Source of the DNA: Auriscalpium vulgare | Taxonomy: Eukaryota > Basidiomycota > Agaricomycetes > Russulales > Auriscalpiaceae | Assembly: GCA_019915015.1 (NCBI GenBank) | Contig: JAHBBC010000034.1 | Location: 248,001-312,000 of the forward strand | DNA length: 64,000 bases | Reading direction: 5' to 3' | Shown here: one piece after another, positions 1 through 9,768 of the stretch | Layout: the number at the start of each line of letters is the position of its first letter | How positions within the stretch are numbered: the stretch's first letter is position 1 | The notes under the pieces: generated by a model | The model's input: only the letters and a program-made list of their open reading frames with translations | Told to the model about the DNA's origin: nothing | The model's database searches: none | Program-made: the position numbers and the translations under genes

Positions 1-130
1 AGAAAACGCCAGCCTCACGCTCCCGCAGTCGCGCTCGAGTCCGTCCCACTCGCCGCTTCGTCCGCCCTGTCTGCCGCCCTGTTCGCTCGCCGCCCTGTCT
101 GCTCACTGTCCTGTCCGCTTGCTGCCCTGT

Positions 131-263
131 CCCGCTCGCTGCCCTGTCCCGCTCGCTGCCCTGTCCCGCTCGCTGCCCTGTCCCGCTCGCTGCCCTGTCC
201 CGCTCGCTGCCCTGTCCCGCTCGCTGCCCTGTCCCGCTCGCTGCCCTGTCCCGCTCGCTGCCT
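131..263. repeat. 17-bp GC-rich minisatellite
   Basis: About 7.8 head-to-tail copies of the unit CCCGCTCGCTGCCCTGT. Seven copies are perfect and the last breaks down at about 262. Degenerate relatives of the same unit lie upstream at about 60-130, so the array probably began further left. Confidence 0.9.
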
Positions 264-1810
264 AGCACAACTGTGCTGTCTGCTATGTCGCGCTTCCCAT
301 CCTCCAAATCGTCCGGACTCCGCCGTCTGTCGACATTCCTCATCGTCATTCTTAGGCTAGGACTGTTTAGCCAGCAACATATCGGGAGAGCTGGGGTACT
401 GCTGGGACTGCCTGCCTACTCACGCTCCTTGTGTAGTGTTTATTGATGTTGTCATTGGGAGACTCTACTCTTACTATTGTAAATACATACTACAGTAGTA
501 CATGCAGTACCTTTCAATGCTAGTTTGCTGAGCACCACATAAGCGGCAAGCAAAAATTTTAAGCCCGGAGAAATCAAGGGAAATAATCAAGCGGTGTATA
601 TTTATAAGCGAGAGCCACGGCCGGCACCTCGAAGACCTGGCGCATTGAATACCTGTGGGATATCCTAGGAGATCTTTGCTAGGTATCTGAATTTTCTAGC
701 TCTCCTGTGATACTCATCTTCAGACCTCACAGGCCTGCCCTCGATATCCTACAGCTCTGATCACAAGGACTCAAGCATATTGTGCCGAGTCTTTAACTCA
801 GACCCGGTTGAGTTGGCGGTGATAGGCTAGGTCCATCAGTGAAAAGTCATCCTACTGTCGAAGGTAATTGAAATGAAGAAAGGCGCGGGCTCGTATGCGC
901 TCGGACCATCCCCGCGCGCACTCTCCTCCGCCACTCTCTGCCCAACCACCCCGCCGACAGTGCGCTGCGCCCGCTAGCGCGCACTGGCGCTGTGTCGCGG
1001 TCCCTCGTCATCGTCTAAGCGTGGACTGCGCCGCCAGCTGCCGTACTTGCGGGGCGTCCGCACCGTGTCGTGGACTGGTTCTTGAAGGCCGCCACGGCAC
1101 TGCGGGAGCGGACAGGTGGCAGGACTGTTGTGTTTTGTGGTAGTTCAAGTCGCGGCGCTGGCGAGAAGAGGGTGAGCACGAAGGCAGGGCTGAGAGAAGC
1201 AGAACACGGACCGGTCGCAGTCACAGGCCTCGCAGGCCACCACAATGCTCCGTCTTGAAGCTTGAAGTCCGAGACGGAATAGGGCGCGTACTGGGATCGC
1301 TGGGAGGCACGGCGGAGGCACGTTCCGTGTAGCAGCGTAGCTAATGAACGTAGATTTGTGCTTGCTGGCTTGCGCAGGGATGTGCGGCTTTTCGGATGGT
1401 GCGGGTGCGGGCGCCGCGGACAGGAGCGTGGCGCGGGCGATGCGGTTTAGCTGGCCGTGGTGCGGCTCAGCGGGCGGTTCAGCGCAAGCAGACCGTTATA
1501 AAAACCCTGCGATGCAGGCAGGCGTCGGGCCAACGAGGAAAACTCGCCTGTGCAGCGTTCAAAATGCTCGTGGGCGTGAGGTCTACGGTCATGTCAGCGA
1601 CTGGATGAGAGATGCCAGAGCGCAGTCATACGCACCGTCGGACCAGGTTCGACCGCTCCATAGGCCCCCGAAGGTCCACTGTCGCAGCGAAGAGCGATCT
1701 GTGAATGTGAGTGCAGCAAGATGATCGCGAGATGCAGGGAGCAAGCATCGGCCCGTGACTTCCGGTCGGGAGGGACGCGCGCTGCCTCGAACACACATCT
1801 GTACATCGTA
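264..1810. other. No convincing gene seen
   Basis: Short open frames on both strands lack recognisable motifs and cannot be joined into a model. I see no RNA gene or repeat structure here. Confidence 0.5.
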
Positions 1811-1990
1811 ATGCATCGCCCCACGTTCTCAAACTCAGTACTCAATGAAGATCTCCTCGCACATCTTTGCGTCGCCGCCGGCTCGTCTCCCGCGTATCTC
1901 GACCGCGTCGCAGGCTGTTTCCTCGATAACTCTTCGACATCTATTTGGCACAATTTATCCTCTCGCCAGCCGGACCTGATGCCTCGACGA
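1811..1990 (+). pseudogene. Possible F-box-like N-terminal fragment
   Basis: An ATG frame here has spacing reminiscent of fungal F-box motifs: a leucine-rich start, then SPAYLDRVA, then SSTSIWHNLSS. The Cys-Arg-x-Phe part of a typical F-box is not intact, and no leucine-rich continuation follows. The frame runs on to 2284 without further similarity that I can recognise. I read it as a relic, or as the first exon of a gene I cannot complete. Confidence 0.3.
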
Positions 1991-2358
1991 GGAGACTGCC
2001 GGGTAGACCATACTGAGCTGGTGCCCCTCCATGGAGATCCCGTGAAGGTATGTTGCTGTTCGTATGACGGCTATTCAGATACTCAACTCAGACGCAGCAT
2101 CGTACACGCGTCTCGGAGCATGTTCTGCAATTGCTGTCGAAACTGTGCTGCCACGCGCACACGGCGAGGCTGCCAACTTGAACCCTCGTCCACCATCGCT
2201 AACACACGTCCACATCTCCCCGCTCTCCTTACAGTAAGCCGCCGCCAGGTGCGTTGCACATTAGCTGCATTGCTTGCATACTAACTCGCTCTCGACCGAC
2301 AGCAACCTACTACGCCTCACCGTGCGCCTGCCAAGAACTCTGACTGCTCGCGCCGCAC

Positions 2359-3267
2359 ATGCCCTCGCGCATCCTCACGTCGCTGCCGCTGCACAACGGC
2401 GCCATCGGCTACCCTCATATGGAGACGGGCGACATCTGTGATGTCCTTCGTCCTCTCCCGAACGTCACTCGCCGCATGTATCGCGTCATCGTCTTCAAGC
2501 GGCTGAAACCGATCAGTGAGCTGACCGGCGAAGACTTCGTCAAAGCATGGCTTGACTGCGTGAAGTGTACGTCGCGCTTGGAATGATTTCTGATTCACGC
2601 TGACAGGTACCTAGGTCACTATCGTTTGTGGAGAGAGGGCATCCAACACAGAGATCCCAGCCTGTCCAACCTCATGTACTACAAGAAGGACGACGAAGTT
2701 TATGGTGTTCTCAACAACTGGGACCTGGCCAACGTCAAAGGAAAAGACGATGACCACGCGCACCTAGAGCGCACGGGCACCATACCCTTCATGCCCCTCG
2801 AGCTCCTCTCCGATAAATATTGGCTGGGGAAGATCACGAGGACCTACTGGCACGACCTCGAATCTTTCATCTGGATTCTCGCCTATGTCGTCATCACCTA
2901 CCAGAACGGCGAGAAGGTCAAGGGGGGGCAAGCCGACGCGTGGATCACTGGGGACTATATTCAGTGCCGTGAAAAGAAGAGGGATTTCCTCAGCGATCCC
3001 CTCGCCGATTTGAACCAGGACCCTCCTGAGGGTTGGACCGAGCAGTGGCCACTAACGTATATGCTTCTTGAATTCGTGCAACTGCGCGAATTCCAACGCC
3101 TCAATCCGAACGTGATTGTCGCACAGGAACAGCCGCCCATGGAAGAGGAAGTTGAGGGCTTGGATGACAAAGATGTGTTTGAGGCACAGGTACAGAAAGA
3201 GGAAGTTGAGTTCTATGGTAGACTCAACGGCATCGGGAAGAAGGGGGCCCCAAACTTGTGGAAGTGA
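2359..3267 (+). CDS. FunK1-type protein kinase, C-lobe only
   Basis: Two exons, 2359-2564 and 2607-3267, separated by a 42-bp GT-AG intron, give 288 residues. The protein carries the catalytic HRDPSLSNLM loop (HRD Asp and downstream Asn present), NNWDLA in place of the DFG segment, and the HDLESFIWIL segment typical of fungal FunK1 kinases (a basidiomycete-expanded family related to aminoglycoside-type kinases). The Gly-rich loop and the lysine of the N-lobe are missing, and I find no upstream exon for them before 2359. The 2359 start is only the first Met of the open frame. The gene is therefore 5'-truncated, or has undetected first exons. A diverged copy of its 3' end lies just downstream, split by the Copia element. 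Confidence 0.7.
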
Positions 3268-3370
3268 CCGTATTTATCTAGACAGTATGTACTTTGATAG
3301 CGTGTATGTAGCCGAATATGCACAGTCTCATACCCCTTGGGGGTTTGATCCGAACCTAAAATATGCACCA

Positions 3371-3425
3371 GTGATCCCCTCATCGATTTGAACCAGGGCC
3401 CTCCTGAGGGTTGGACCGAGCAGTG
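3371..3425 (+). pseudogene. FunK1 kinase 3' fragment, left part
   Basis: This matches the kinase gene at about 2991-3045 (from GATCCCCTC to the GGACCGAGCAGTG stretch) with a few substitutions. It ends exactly at the Copia insertion point. The right part resumes at 9596. Confidence 0.75.
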
Positions 3426-3754
3426 TGTTGAAATCTGACACTAGAGTAAGAGTCTCACTCGGATGAAGGGGAAAGCGAGTCTATTCAGTACCTGACACTA
3501 GAGTAAGAGTCTGTAGATACAGTGAGCCATAGCGTCAGGGAATGAGACGAACAATGAAAGCATACCTCACTCGGATGAAGGGGAAAGCGAGTGAGGAGTG
3601 TAGCGTACAGACGATGTTCAAATACCGTACGCAAAACATGTGAAAGAGTCCATGGAAGGAACGGAAGGAAACAAACGAATCCGGCGACAGTCGACTCAAT
3701 CTGGACGGAACCAATCTCGTCACTGTGCACCGTGTACCCGGACAACAATCAACA
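3426..3754 (-). repeat. 3' LTR of the Copia element
   Basis: 329 bp, identical to the 5' LTR at 9267-9595. Internally it contains two copies each of the motifs TGACACTAGAGTAAGAGTCT and CTCACTCGGATGAAGGGGAA. Confidence 0.95.
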
Positions 3755-3764
3755 CTCCTCCTCA
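3755..3764 (-). promoter_or_regulatory. Polypurine tract of the Copia element
   Basis: On the element's strand this reads TGAGGAGGAG directly before the 3' LTR, as expected for the plus-strand DNA primer. Confidence 0.65.
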
Positions 3765-3820
3765 CGATGGACAGTGCGAGACACTCCTCCTGAAAGTGCG
3801 CAAGACCGCCAAACTCCTCC

Positions 3821-6800
3821 TCAAGAGTCAGACGGATCGAGGACACCCAGCAGCAGGCGGAGCTTTTGATGCGCAGGGCGCGGCAGAGCCTTCGTGAAGA
3901 TGTCGGCGAGGTTGTCTTTGCCAGAGATGTGATAGTAGGAAAGCTCCTGGCGCTCGACGTGTTCACGCGTGAAGTGGTATTGAATGTCAATGTGCTTGCT
4001 CCGCTGATGGTTGGACTGGTGTTTGGTGAGACCTTCCGCGCTTTCATTGTCGCACGCGATGAGCGTCGGTCCTTCGGGAGGAAAGTCCAGCTGCGCGGTT
4101 ACGGAGCGGAGCCAAAGCGCCTCCTTGGCAGCGTGCGCAGCAGCGATATACTCAGACTCGCAAGTGGAGACCGAAGTGGACGCCTGCCGTTTCGCACTCC
4201 AGGAGAGCACACCGCCACCGAATGAGAACGCATAGCCCGAGATGGATCGCCGCGAGCCTAGCGGGCCAGGGTCACCACCGTGGCTGGCATCGACGGCACC
4301 CTCCAGACGCATAGGCGCATTACCACCCAGGCGGAGCACAAAGTGGCGAGTCCCTTTGAGATAGCGCGCGATATGCAGGAGACCTTGCCAGTGCTTTTGA
4401 CCGGGCGTGGCCGCGAATGCGCTAAGGTGGTTGACGGCAAACGCGATGTCGGGACGAGAGCCCACAGCAACGTAGAGCAACATACCCAGGAGCGTGGAGT
4501 AAGGGATGCCCCGCATAATGGCCTTGTCTTCCGACGAAGAGGGGCAGTCCGCATGCGTAAGTCGGACATTGGGATCGAGCGGCGTGGAGACAGCGTGCGC
4601 GTTGTGTAGACCGAAGGTGGCGACGATGTTGTCAATAAGAGCCGTCTGAGAGAGGTCCGCGGTGAGCGCAGCGAGATTCCGCTGAACCTTGAGCCCAACG
4701 ATCCACTGCACGGGGCCGAGTTCGACCATGTCGAAGCACGTACGCAGATACGCCTTGACACGATCCATTTCGGCCTGAGAGTCCGCAGCAGCGTTCATGT
4801 CGTCGACGTGGATCGCAAGAAGGCAGCGACCGCTAGCCGCAGCCCGGTAGTAAAGACACCACTCGTTGAGAAGACGCAAGAACCCGTAAGCAAGGAGCGC
4901 GGCATGAATCTTGCGATTCCAGATGCGGCTCGCTTGCTTCAGGCCGTAGATCCCCTTGAGCAGCTGGCAAACGTAGTCCTCCATGCCTGGGACGACGAAC
5001 CCTTCAGGCTGTTCCACCCAGAGCTCCTCCTCAAGATCGCCATGCAGGAACGCCGTCTTAACATCGAGCTGTTCGAGAACCCAGCCATGCCGCGCAGCAA
5101 GGTCGATGACGATACGCTGAGTCTCGAGGCGAGCAACGGGCGACGAGGTTTCATTGTAGTCCTGCCCAGGGATTTGACGAAAGCCCTGCATGACGAGGCG
5201 CACCTTGTGGCGAGTGACGTTGCCATTGGCGTCGCGCTTCGTCGTGAAGACAGGCTTGCACTTCAGGATGCGACGATCCTTGGGAACAGACGAGCGCGGG
5301 ACCAGCTTCCAGACCTTGTGGTCGTCGATCGACTTCATTTCATCGGCATAACCCGCCTTCCACTTGGCCGCGTCGGGACCATTCATGGCCTCGCGATAGG
5401 TGAGCGGATCCCGAGCCTGAGATGCGATGGCAGAGAGGATGAGGTCGTCGGCAGAGGACGGGCCCTGCGGACCCGGAATGAGCGCATCATCATCAAGGTC
5501 GGGATTAGTAGGCCAGGTCGCCAAGTCGGCAGGAGGTGCGGGTAGAGACGCAGGCGGGGGCACCGGGGACGGAGAGCGGGCCAGCGGATGATCCTGCACA
5601 GGCGCAAGCGCCGGAGGATCTACTCGCCGCGCAGCGCGAGCGAGGCGAAGCCTGTCACCCGCTGCACGAGAGTCCGCCACGGCCTGCGAGGTGCGAGTGT
5701 CCCGAGTAATACCTGCGGCCTCAGCCGCCCGCGCAGAGAGCTGGCGTACGCGCGGGGAGCGCGGAGGAGTAGCCGGGGGCGGAGCAACGATGACCGGCGG
5801 CGTGAGCACCCGAGGAGGGAGTGCCGGAGCTGGCGGAGCGGGAGCCACAGGCGGCGCGGGAGGAACCAGCAGAGGAGGAGGAGCCGGTACGGCCGGAGGC
5901 GTCGGCGGCGTCACGATCGTCGGCGGAGGAGAGGACGCCCGCCTAGCCAGAGAATCCAAAGAAGAAGAAGAAGGTAATGTAGGTAACGTAGGTAAAGAAG
6001 AAGAAGAAAATTCCTGAGAGGCCCGGGGGCGTAAAGTAGAAGGAAGAGAAGAGGTATCGGCAATAATCACACCAGGACGAAACGAGTGCGGAACAGAGTC
6101 GCGGGATTCGAGAAAGGAGACGTTACGAGAGACGTAGAGACGACCAGACGAACGGTGGAGACAGCGATAAGTCTTGGAGTCCATAGAGTAGCCCACCAGT
6201 TGACACTCGACAGAGCGGAGATTCACCTTAGGATTGTGATGATCCTGGATGAGGACGAACGCCCGACAGCCGTACTCGCGCAAGTGGCTCAGGTCGGGCT
6301 TCGTGCCATACCAGGCCTCGAACGGAGTGCGACCCTGTAGACTGCGCGTCGGCGTACGATTGTGCAGGTAGCATGCCGCCAAGTAACACTCTCCCCAGAG
6401 TGACGGCGGCAGTCCTGCAGCTGAGCGCATCGCACGCGCGCGATCCAGGAGGGTACGGTGAAGGCGCTCCACAACGCCGTTTTCCGCAGAGGTATATGGA
6501 GCCGTGAGTTGATGCGTGACGCCCTGCGAGCGTAGAAAGGCGTCGAACTCGCGAGGCGTAAACTCACGGCCGTTGTCCGTGCGCAGAATGCCCAGCTTCT
6601 GGTTCACGCGCCGTTCCGCTGCCGGCCACCATTCACGAAATGCAGAGACAGCGTCGGATTTGTTTCGAAGAAGAACAGTGAATGACATGCATGAATAATC
6701 GTCGCTGAGGTCTAGCGCATACTCCATCCCGCCCTTCGTCGCCGGATCGAACGGACCTGCCAAGTCCGCGTAGATGACTTCAAGCGGTCGAGTGGCGCGT

Positions 6801-9151
6801 GCGCCCGTGCGTACGGAGGGAACCGGTCGCTTGTGCTGTTTCCCGAGTATGCAGTGTTCACATACGGGTGGCGACTCGGAGAGATCAATGGGCATACCTG
6901 TTGCCATCTGAGTACGAGCCATGTGCAACACGGCGTCCATGCCGACATGTCCGAGACGACGATGCCAAGTCTCCAGGGAGGGAGCCGCGCGTGCGAGATG
7001 CACCTGGTCAGAGGGCGGTGCGGGACTGTCCAGAGCGTAGAGACCGCCGCTGCGAGTCCCAGTAGCGATGACAGGCTGGCCAACACCCTGCGTTGCGATA
7101 GCGACACGACCCGAGGCAAAGGAGACAGCATAGCCTTGATCACAGAGGCGACTGATGGAGATCAGACGAAGAGTTGCCGAGGGGACGTGGAGAACATCCG
7201 TGAGGAGGAGTGTGCATCCGTTGGCAAGAGTGATCCGCACGGAGCCTTGTCCCACAGCGTAGATGAGTGCGCCCCCAACGCCACGAATCCCGCGAGGCGT
7301 CCCAAGAACAACGTACTGATCGAAGTCTTCACGCACAGGGGATAAGCTGCAGCTAGCAGCGCTGTCGAGATAGTAGACCGCAGGAGCGTTCTGAGAAGGC
7401 GTCGCAAGGACCAACTCGCAGGAGGCCGCGCAGGACCAGAGGGAGGTATTGACGGCCACCGTCTCGATGCGTGTGTCCGGATCCAGCGGTACCTCGACAG
7501 AATTGAGCGTGGCAGCCGCAGCGATGACCGGCGCGGGCTGCAGCGCAGGCGTAGCGGCGGGAGTCGCCGGAGCCGTCCGCTTGCCCTTGTATCCCGGAGG
7601 GAAGCCGAACTTCTGGTAGCATGCGGTATGCACATGATTGGTGCGCTGGCAATGAATGCAGGGAGGGAGTTTGACGCGTCCAGTCCCCTTAGACTGGACC
7701 TGAGCGGCAGCAACAACCGGCGTGGATCCAGTGGTGCCTTGAGCGCTCTGCGCCTGGCGCAGCTCCTCGTCGTACATGCTGAGACGAGACGAGATGGAGT
7801 GGATGTCCAGCCACCCAGACGTCTTGATGCCTTCGGCAATGGACGGCCGGTGCGCCTCGAGAGCGTGAATGGCCAGTACGGCAGCTAGGTCGTCAGGTTG
7901 CATGGAACCCATTGAGAAGACCGTCTGGACATCCTCGATGATCGCGCGAAGCGTCGGTAGGAGCTCACCCGTGGCCGGGAAGGACTGAGCGAAGGCACGA
8001 CGAATAGCCCACACCTGCCCTAGGATCCCAGAGCCGTTGAAGAGGTGGCGCATGCCGTCCCATAGAACCTTCGCCGTGGGGAACTCGAGCGACTGGCGGA
8101 TGCGTTGAACCTGAACCGGATCGATCGTGCTGAAGAGAAGCTGAATGACCACCTGGTCGTAGCGGTCCCAGAAGTACGCATTGCGGGGATCCGAGGTATG
8201 GTCCGGCGCCACGATCGAACCGTCGATGTAGCCCCGAAGGTTCACGAGCTGTAGCTGCGTCGCGGCGGCGGGAGCCCACGTGCCATAGTTGCTAATCGTG
8301 AGCGCTGGGATGCGATCGTTGAATTTGGATTGGTGGCTGACGAGCTGCAGATTGAATATATGCTCCTCCTGCGCGGAGAGCGGGGAGGGGAGACAGACGC
8401 GTCCACCATCCAGCGTCGCGAAGACGGGATCCGGGCCCAGCGGCATGGAGATGAAACCACTCGGCCCATTGCCGTACATCGCGGACGGCCTGCCCGGTGG
8501 ACCAAAGCCGCCGAAGGAACCCGCGCCTAGATTCGGCATGATGCGCTGACCGCCAGGCATCGGCTGCAATGGGCGTGTAATCGGCATGTATGCGGGGTTA
8601 AAGGTCTTGTATGCCGACGGTGGGACTGGCGGGGCGATGCCGTGCGAATGCGACTGTTGTTGCGCGTAATGAGGAGGGAAGTGCTGCGGATTGGCGGACT
8701 GAGGCGCATATGCCAGTGGTTGCTGGACGGGAGCGGGGAGAACGGCGGGCTGCGCCTGGGCCTGCTGTACAGGAGCGGGGACGCCGGCGGGAGATGCCTG
8801 AGTCGGCTGTACGGCAGGAGCGGGGAGACCGGCGGGTTGCGCCTGAGACGAATGCACGGCGGGGACGTTCTGCGTCGTACCGCCGAGAGTAGCGTTGGGA
8901 GCGGGAGTCGGCCCCGGAATCTGCTGCGAGCTCCAGCCTGACGAAAGCGCAGCCGTCGAAGGGTACTGCGAGAAGCCGGAGGTCGTAGGCGAGAGGCCCT
9001 GCCACGGGGAAGATGGAAGCGAACCGCCGGGGAATACGAATTGCGGGTGGGGGAGTGTAGGGACGGGAGCGTGCAGCGTACCGTCACCAGTATCCACCGG
9101 CGTCGTCGATCCTCCAGCCTGTCCGCCTCCGGGAGTTTCACCGTCGGACAT
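3821..9151 (-). CDS. Copia gag-pol polyprotein
   Basis: An uninterrupted 1776-residue frame with the Copia domain order. Gag has a Pro/Gln/Ala-rich N-terminus with short APVQQ-type repeats, then a CX2CX4HX4C knuckle near residues 497-511. The protease carries LDSAASC near 594. Integrase follows, with an HHCC zinc finger (HRRLGH ... CEHC, about 727-766) and a catalytic core with YADLAG near 791, RTDNGREF near 862 and ENGVVER near 890. A Pro-rich linker leads to reverse transcriptase with DVKTAFLHG near 1361 and the active site IHVDDM near 1446 (His where YVDD is common). RNase H follows with DASHGG, CESEY and CDNESA. Integrase ahead of RT is diagnostic of Copia/Pseudoviridae-type elements. There is no frameshift between gag and pol. 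All catalytic acids are present, so it is probably autonomous. Confidence 0.95.
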   Translation of the reverse strand: MSDGETPGGGQAGGSTTPVDTGDGTLHAPVPTLPHPQFVFPGGSLPSSPWQGLSPTTSGFSQYPSTAALSSGWSSQQIPGPTPAPNATLGGTTQNVPAVHSSQAQPAGLPAPAVQPTQASPAGVPAPVQQAQAQPAVLPAPVQQPLAYAPQSANPQHFPPHYAQQQSHSHGIAPPVPPSAYKTFNPAYMPITRPLQPMPGGQRIMPNLGAGSFGGFGPPGRPSAMYGNGPSGFISMPLGPDPVFATLDGGRVCLPSPLSAQEEHIFNLQLVSHQSKFNDRIPALTISNYGTWAPAAATQLQLVNLRGYIDGSIVAPDHTSDPRNAYFWDRYDQVVIQLLFSTIDPVQVQRIRQSLEFPTAKVLWDGMRHLFNGSGILGQVWAIRRAFAQSFPATGELLPTLRAIIEDVQTVFSMGSMQPDDLAAVLAIHALEAHRPSIAEGIKTSGWLDIHSISSRLSMYDEELRQAQSAQGTTGSTPVVAAAQVQSKGTGRVKLPPCIHCQRTNHVHTACYQKFGFPPGYKGKRTAPATPAATPALQPAPVIAAAATLNSVEVPLDPDTRIETVAVNTSLWSCAASCELVLATPSQNAPAVYYLDSAASCSLSPVREDFDQYVVLGTPRGIRGVGGALIYAVGQGSVRITLANGCTLLLTDVLHVPSATLRLISISRLCDQGYAVSFASGRVAIATQGVGQPVIATGTRSGGLYALDSPAPPSDQVHLARAAPSLETWHRRLGHVGMDAVLHMARTQMATGMPIDLSESPPVCEHCILGKQHKRPVPSVRTGARATRPLEVIYADLAGPFDPATKGGMEYALDLSDDYSCMSFTVLLRNKSDAVSAFREWWPAAERRVNQKLGILRTDNGREFTPREFDAFLRSQGVTHQLTAPYTSAENGVVERLHRTLLDRARAMRSAAGLPPSLWGECYLAACYLHNRTPTRSLQGRTPFEAWYGTKPDLSHLREYGCRAFVLIQDHHNPKVNLRSVECQLVGYSMDSKTYRCLHRSSGRLYVSRNVSFLESRDSVPHSFRPGVIIADTSSLPSTLRPRASQEFSSSSLPTLPTLPSSSSLDSLARRASSPPPTIVTPPTPPAVPAPPPLLVPPAPPVAPAPPAPALPPRVLTPPVIVAPPPATPPRSPRVRQLSARAAEAAGITRDTRTSQAVADSRAAGDRLRLARAARRVDPPALAPVQDHPLARSPSPVPPPASLPAPPADLATWPTNPDLDDDALIPGPQGPSSADDLILSAIASQARDPLTYREAMNGPDAAKWKAGYADEMKSIDDHKVWKLVPRSSVPKDRRILKCKPVFTTKRDANGNVTRHKVRLVMQGFRQIPGQDYNETSSPVARLETQRIVIDLAARHGWVLEQLDVKTAFLHGDLEEELWVEQPEGFVVPGMEDYVCQLLKGIYGLKQASRIWNRKIHAALLAYGFLRLLNEWCLYYRAAASGRCLLAIHVDDMNAAADSQAEMDRVKAYLRTCFDMVELGPVQWIVGLKVQRNLAALTADLSQTALIDNIVATFGLHNAHAVSTPLDPNVRLTHADCPSSSEDKAIMRGIPYSTLLGMLLYVAVGSRPDIAFAVNHLSAFAATPGQKHWQGLLHIARYLKGTRHFVLRLGGNAPMRLEGAVDASHGGDPGPLGSRRSISGYAFSFGGGVLSWSAKRQASTSVSTCESEYIAAAHAAKEALWLRSVTAQLDFPPEGPTLIACDNESAEGLTKHQSNHQRSKHIDIQYHFTREHVERQELSYYHISGKDNLADIFTKALPRPAHQKLRLLLGVLDPSDS

Positions 9152-9256
9152 CTTGAGAGTATATTGAGAGTATGAACGTGTCGAGTCGGCCGTGAACGCT
9201 GGGAGCGAAGCAGCGATTGCGAGAGGTACAGCGCGGGCGTGTCACGGTCGTCAGAA

Positions 9257-9266
9257 GCCCATAACC
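9257..9266 (-). promoter_or_regulatory. Candidate tRNA primer-binding site
   Basis: Directly downstream of the 5' LTR the element strand reads GGTTATGGGC, which is complementary to GCCCAUAACC around the initiator Met anticodon loop. Drosophila copia uses a cleaved initiator-Met half-tRNA in the same way. Complementarity beyond about ten bases is not evident to me. Confidence 0.6.
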
Positions 9267-9595
9267 TGTTGAAATCTGACACTAGAGTAAGAGTCTCACT
9301 CGGATGAAGGGGAAAGCGAGTCTATTCAGTACCTGACACTAGAGTAAGAGTCTGTAGATACAGTGAGCCATAGCGTCAGGGAATGAGACGAACAATGAAA
9401 GCATACCTCACTCGGATGAAGGGGAAAGCGAGTGAGGAGTGTAGCGTACAGACGATGTTCAAATACCGTACGCAAAACATGTGAAAGAGTCCATGGAAGG
9501 AACGGAAGGAAACAAACGAATCCGGCGACAGTCGACTCAATCTGGACGGAACCAATCTCGTCACTGTGCACCGTGTACCCGGACAACAATCAACA
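9267..9595 (-). repeat. 5' LTR of the Copia element
   Basis: 329 bp, identical to the 3' LTR at 3426-3754. It is the promoter-bearing copy in the element's minus-strand orientation. Confidence 0.95.
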
Positions 9596-9768
9596 CAGTG
9601 GCCACTAACGTATATGCTTCTTGGATTCGTGCTACCATGCGCGAATTCCAACGCACCTCTCCGAACGTGTTTGCGGCACAGGCACAGCCGGACGTAGAAA
9701 CGGAAGTTGAAATCTACAGTCGGTTCAACAAAATCGGGAAGGAGAGGGCCTCACACTTGTGGCAGTGA
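9596..9768 (+). pseudogene. FunK1 kinase 3' fragment, right part
   Basis: This continues the kinase copy interrupted at 3425. CAGTGGCCACTAACGTATAT is shared with the gene at about 3043, the frame ends in HLWQ-stop (NLWK-stop in the parent), and 3' flank similarity follows. Many substitutions and small indels relative to 3043-3267 show that this tandem copy was already diverged before the Copia insertion. Confidence 0.7.

Larger units (their letters stand above)
3426..9595 (-). mobile_element. Full-length Copia LTR retrotransposon
   Basis: The 6170-bp element is bounded by two 329-bp LTRs that I read as identical base for base, each with TG...CA ends. It is flanked by the 5-bp target duplication CAGTG at 3421-3425 and 9596-9600. 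It reads on the minus strand, so the 5' LTR is the right one. Next to the 5' LTR is a candidate primer-binding site matching the anticodon loop of initiator Met tRNA. Next to the 3' LTR is a purine tract. One uninterrupted polyprotein frame fills the interior. Identical LTRs plus an open frame imply a very recent insertion. It sits inside a kinase-gene fragment. Confidence 0.95.

Noticed and set aside
4808..5545. 245-residue plus-strand ORF
   Set aside because: It is the antisense shadow of the Copia reverse transcriptase; the minus frame carries all conserved motifs.
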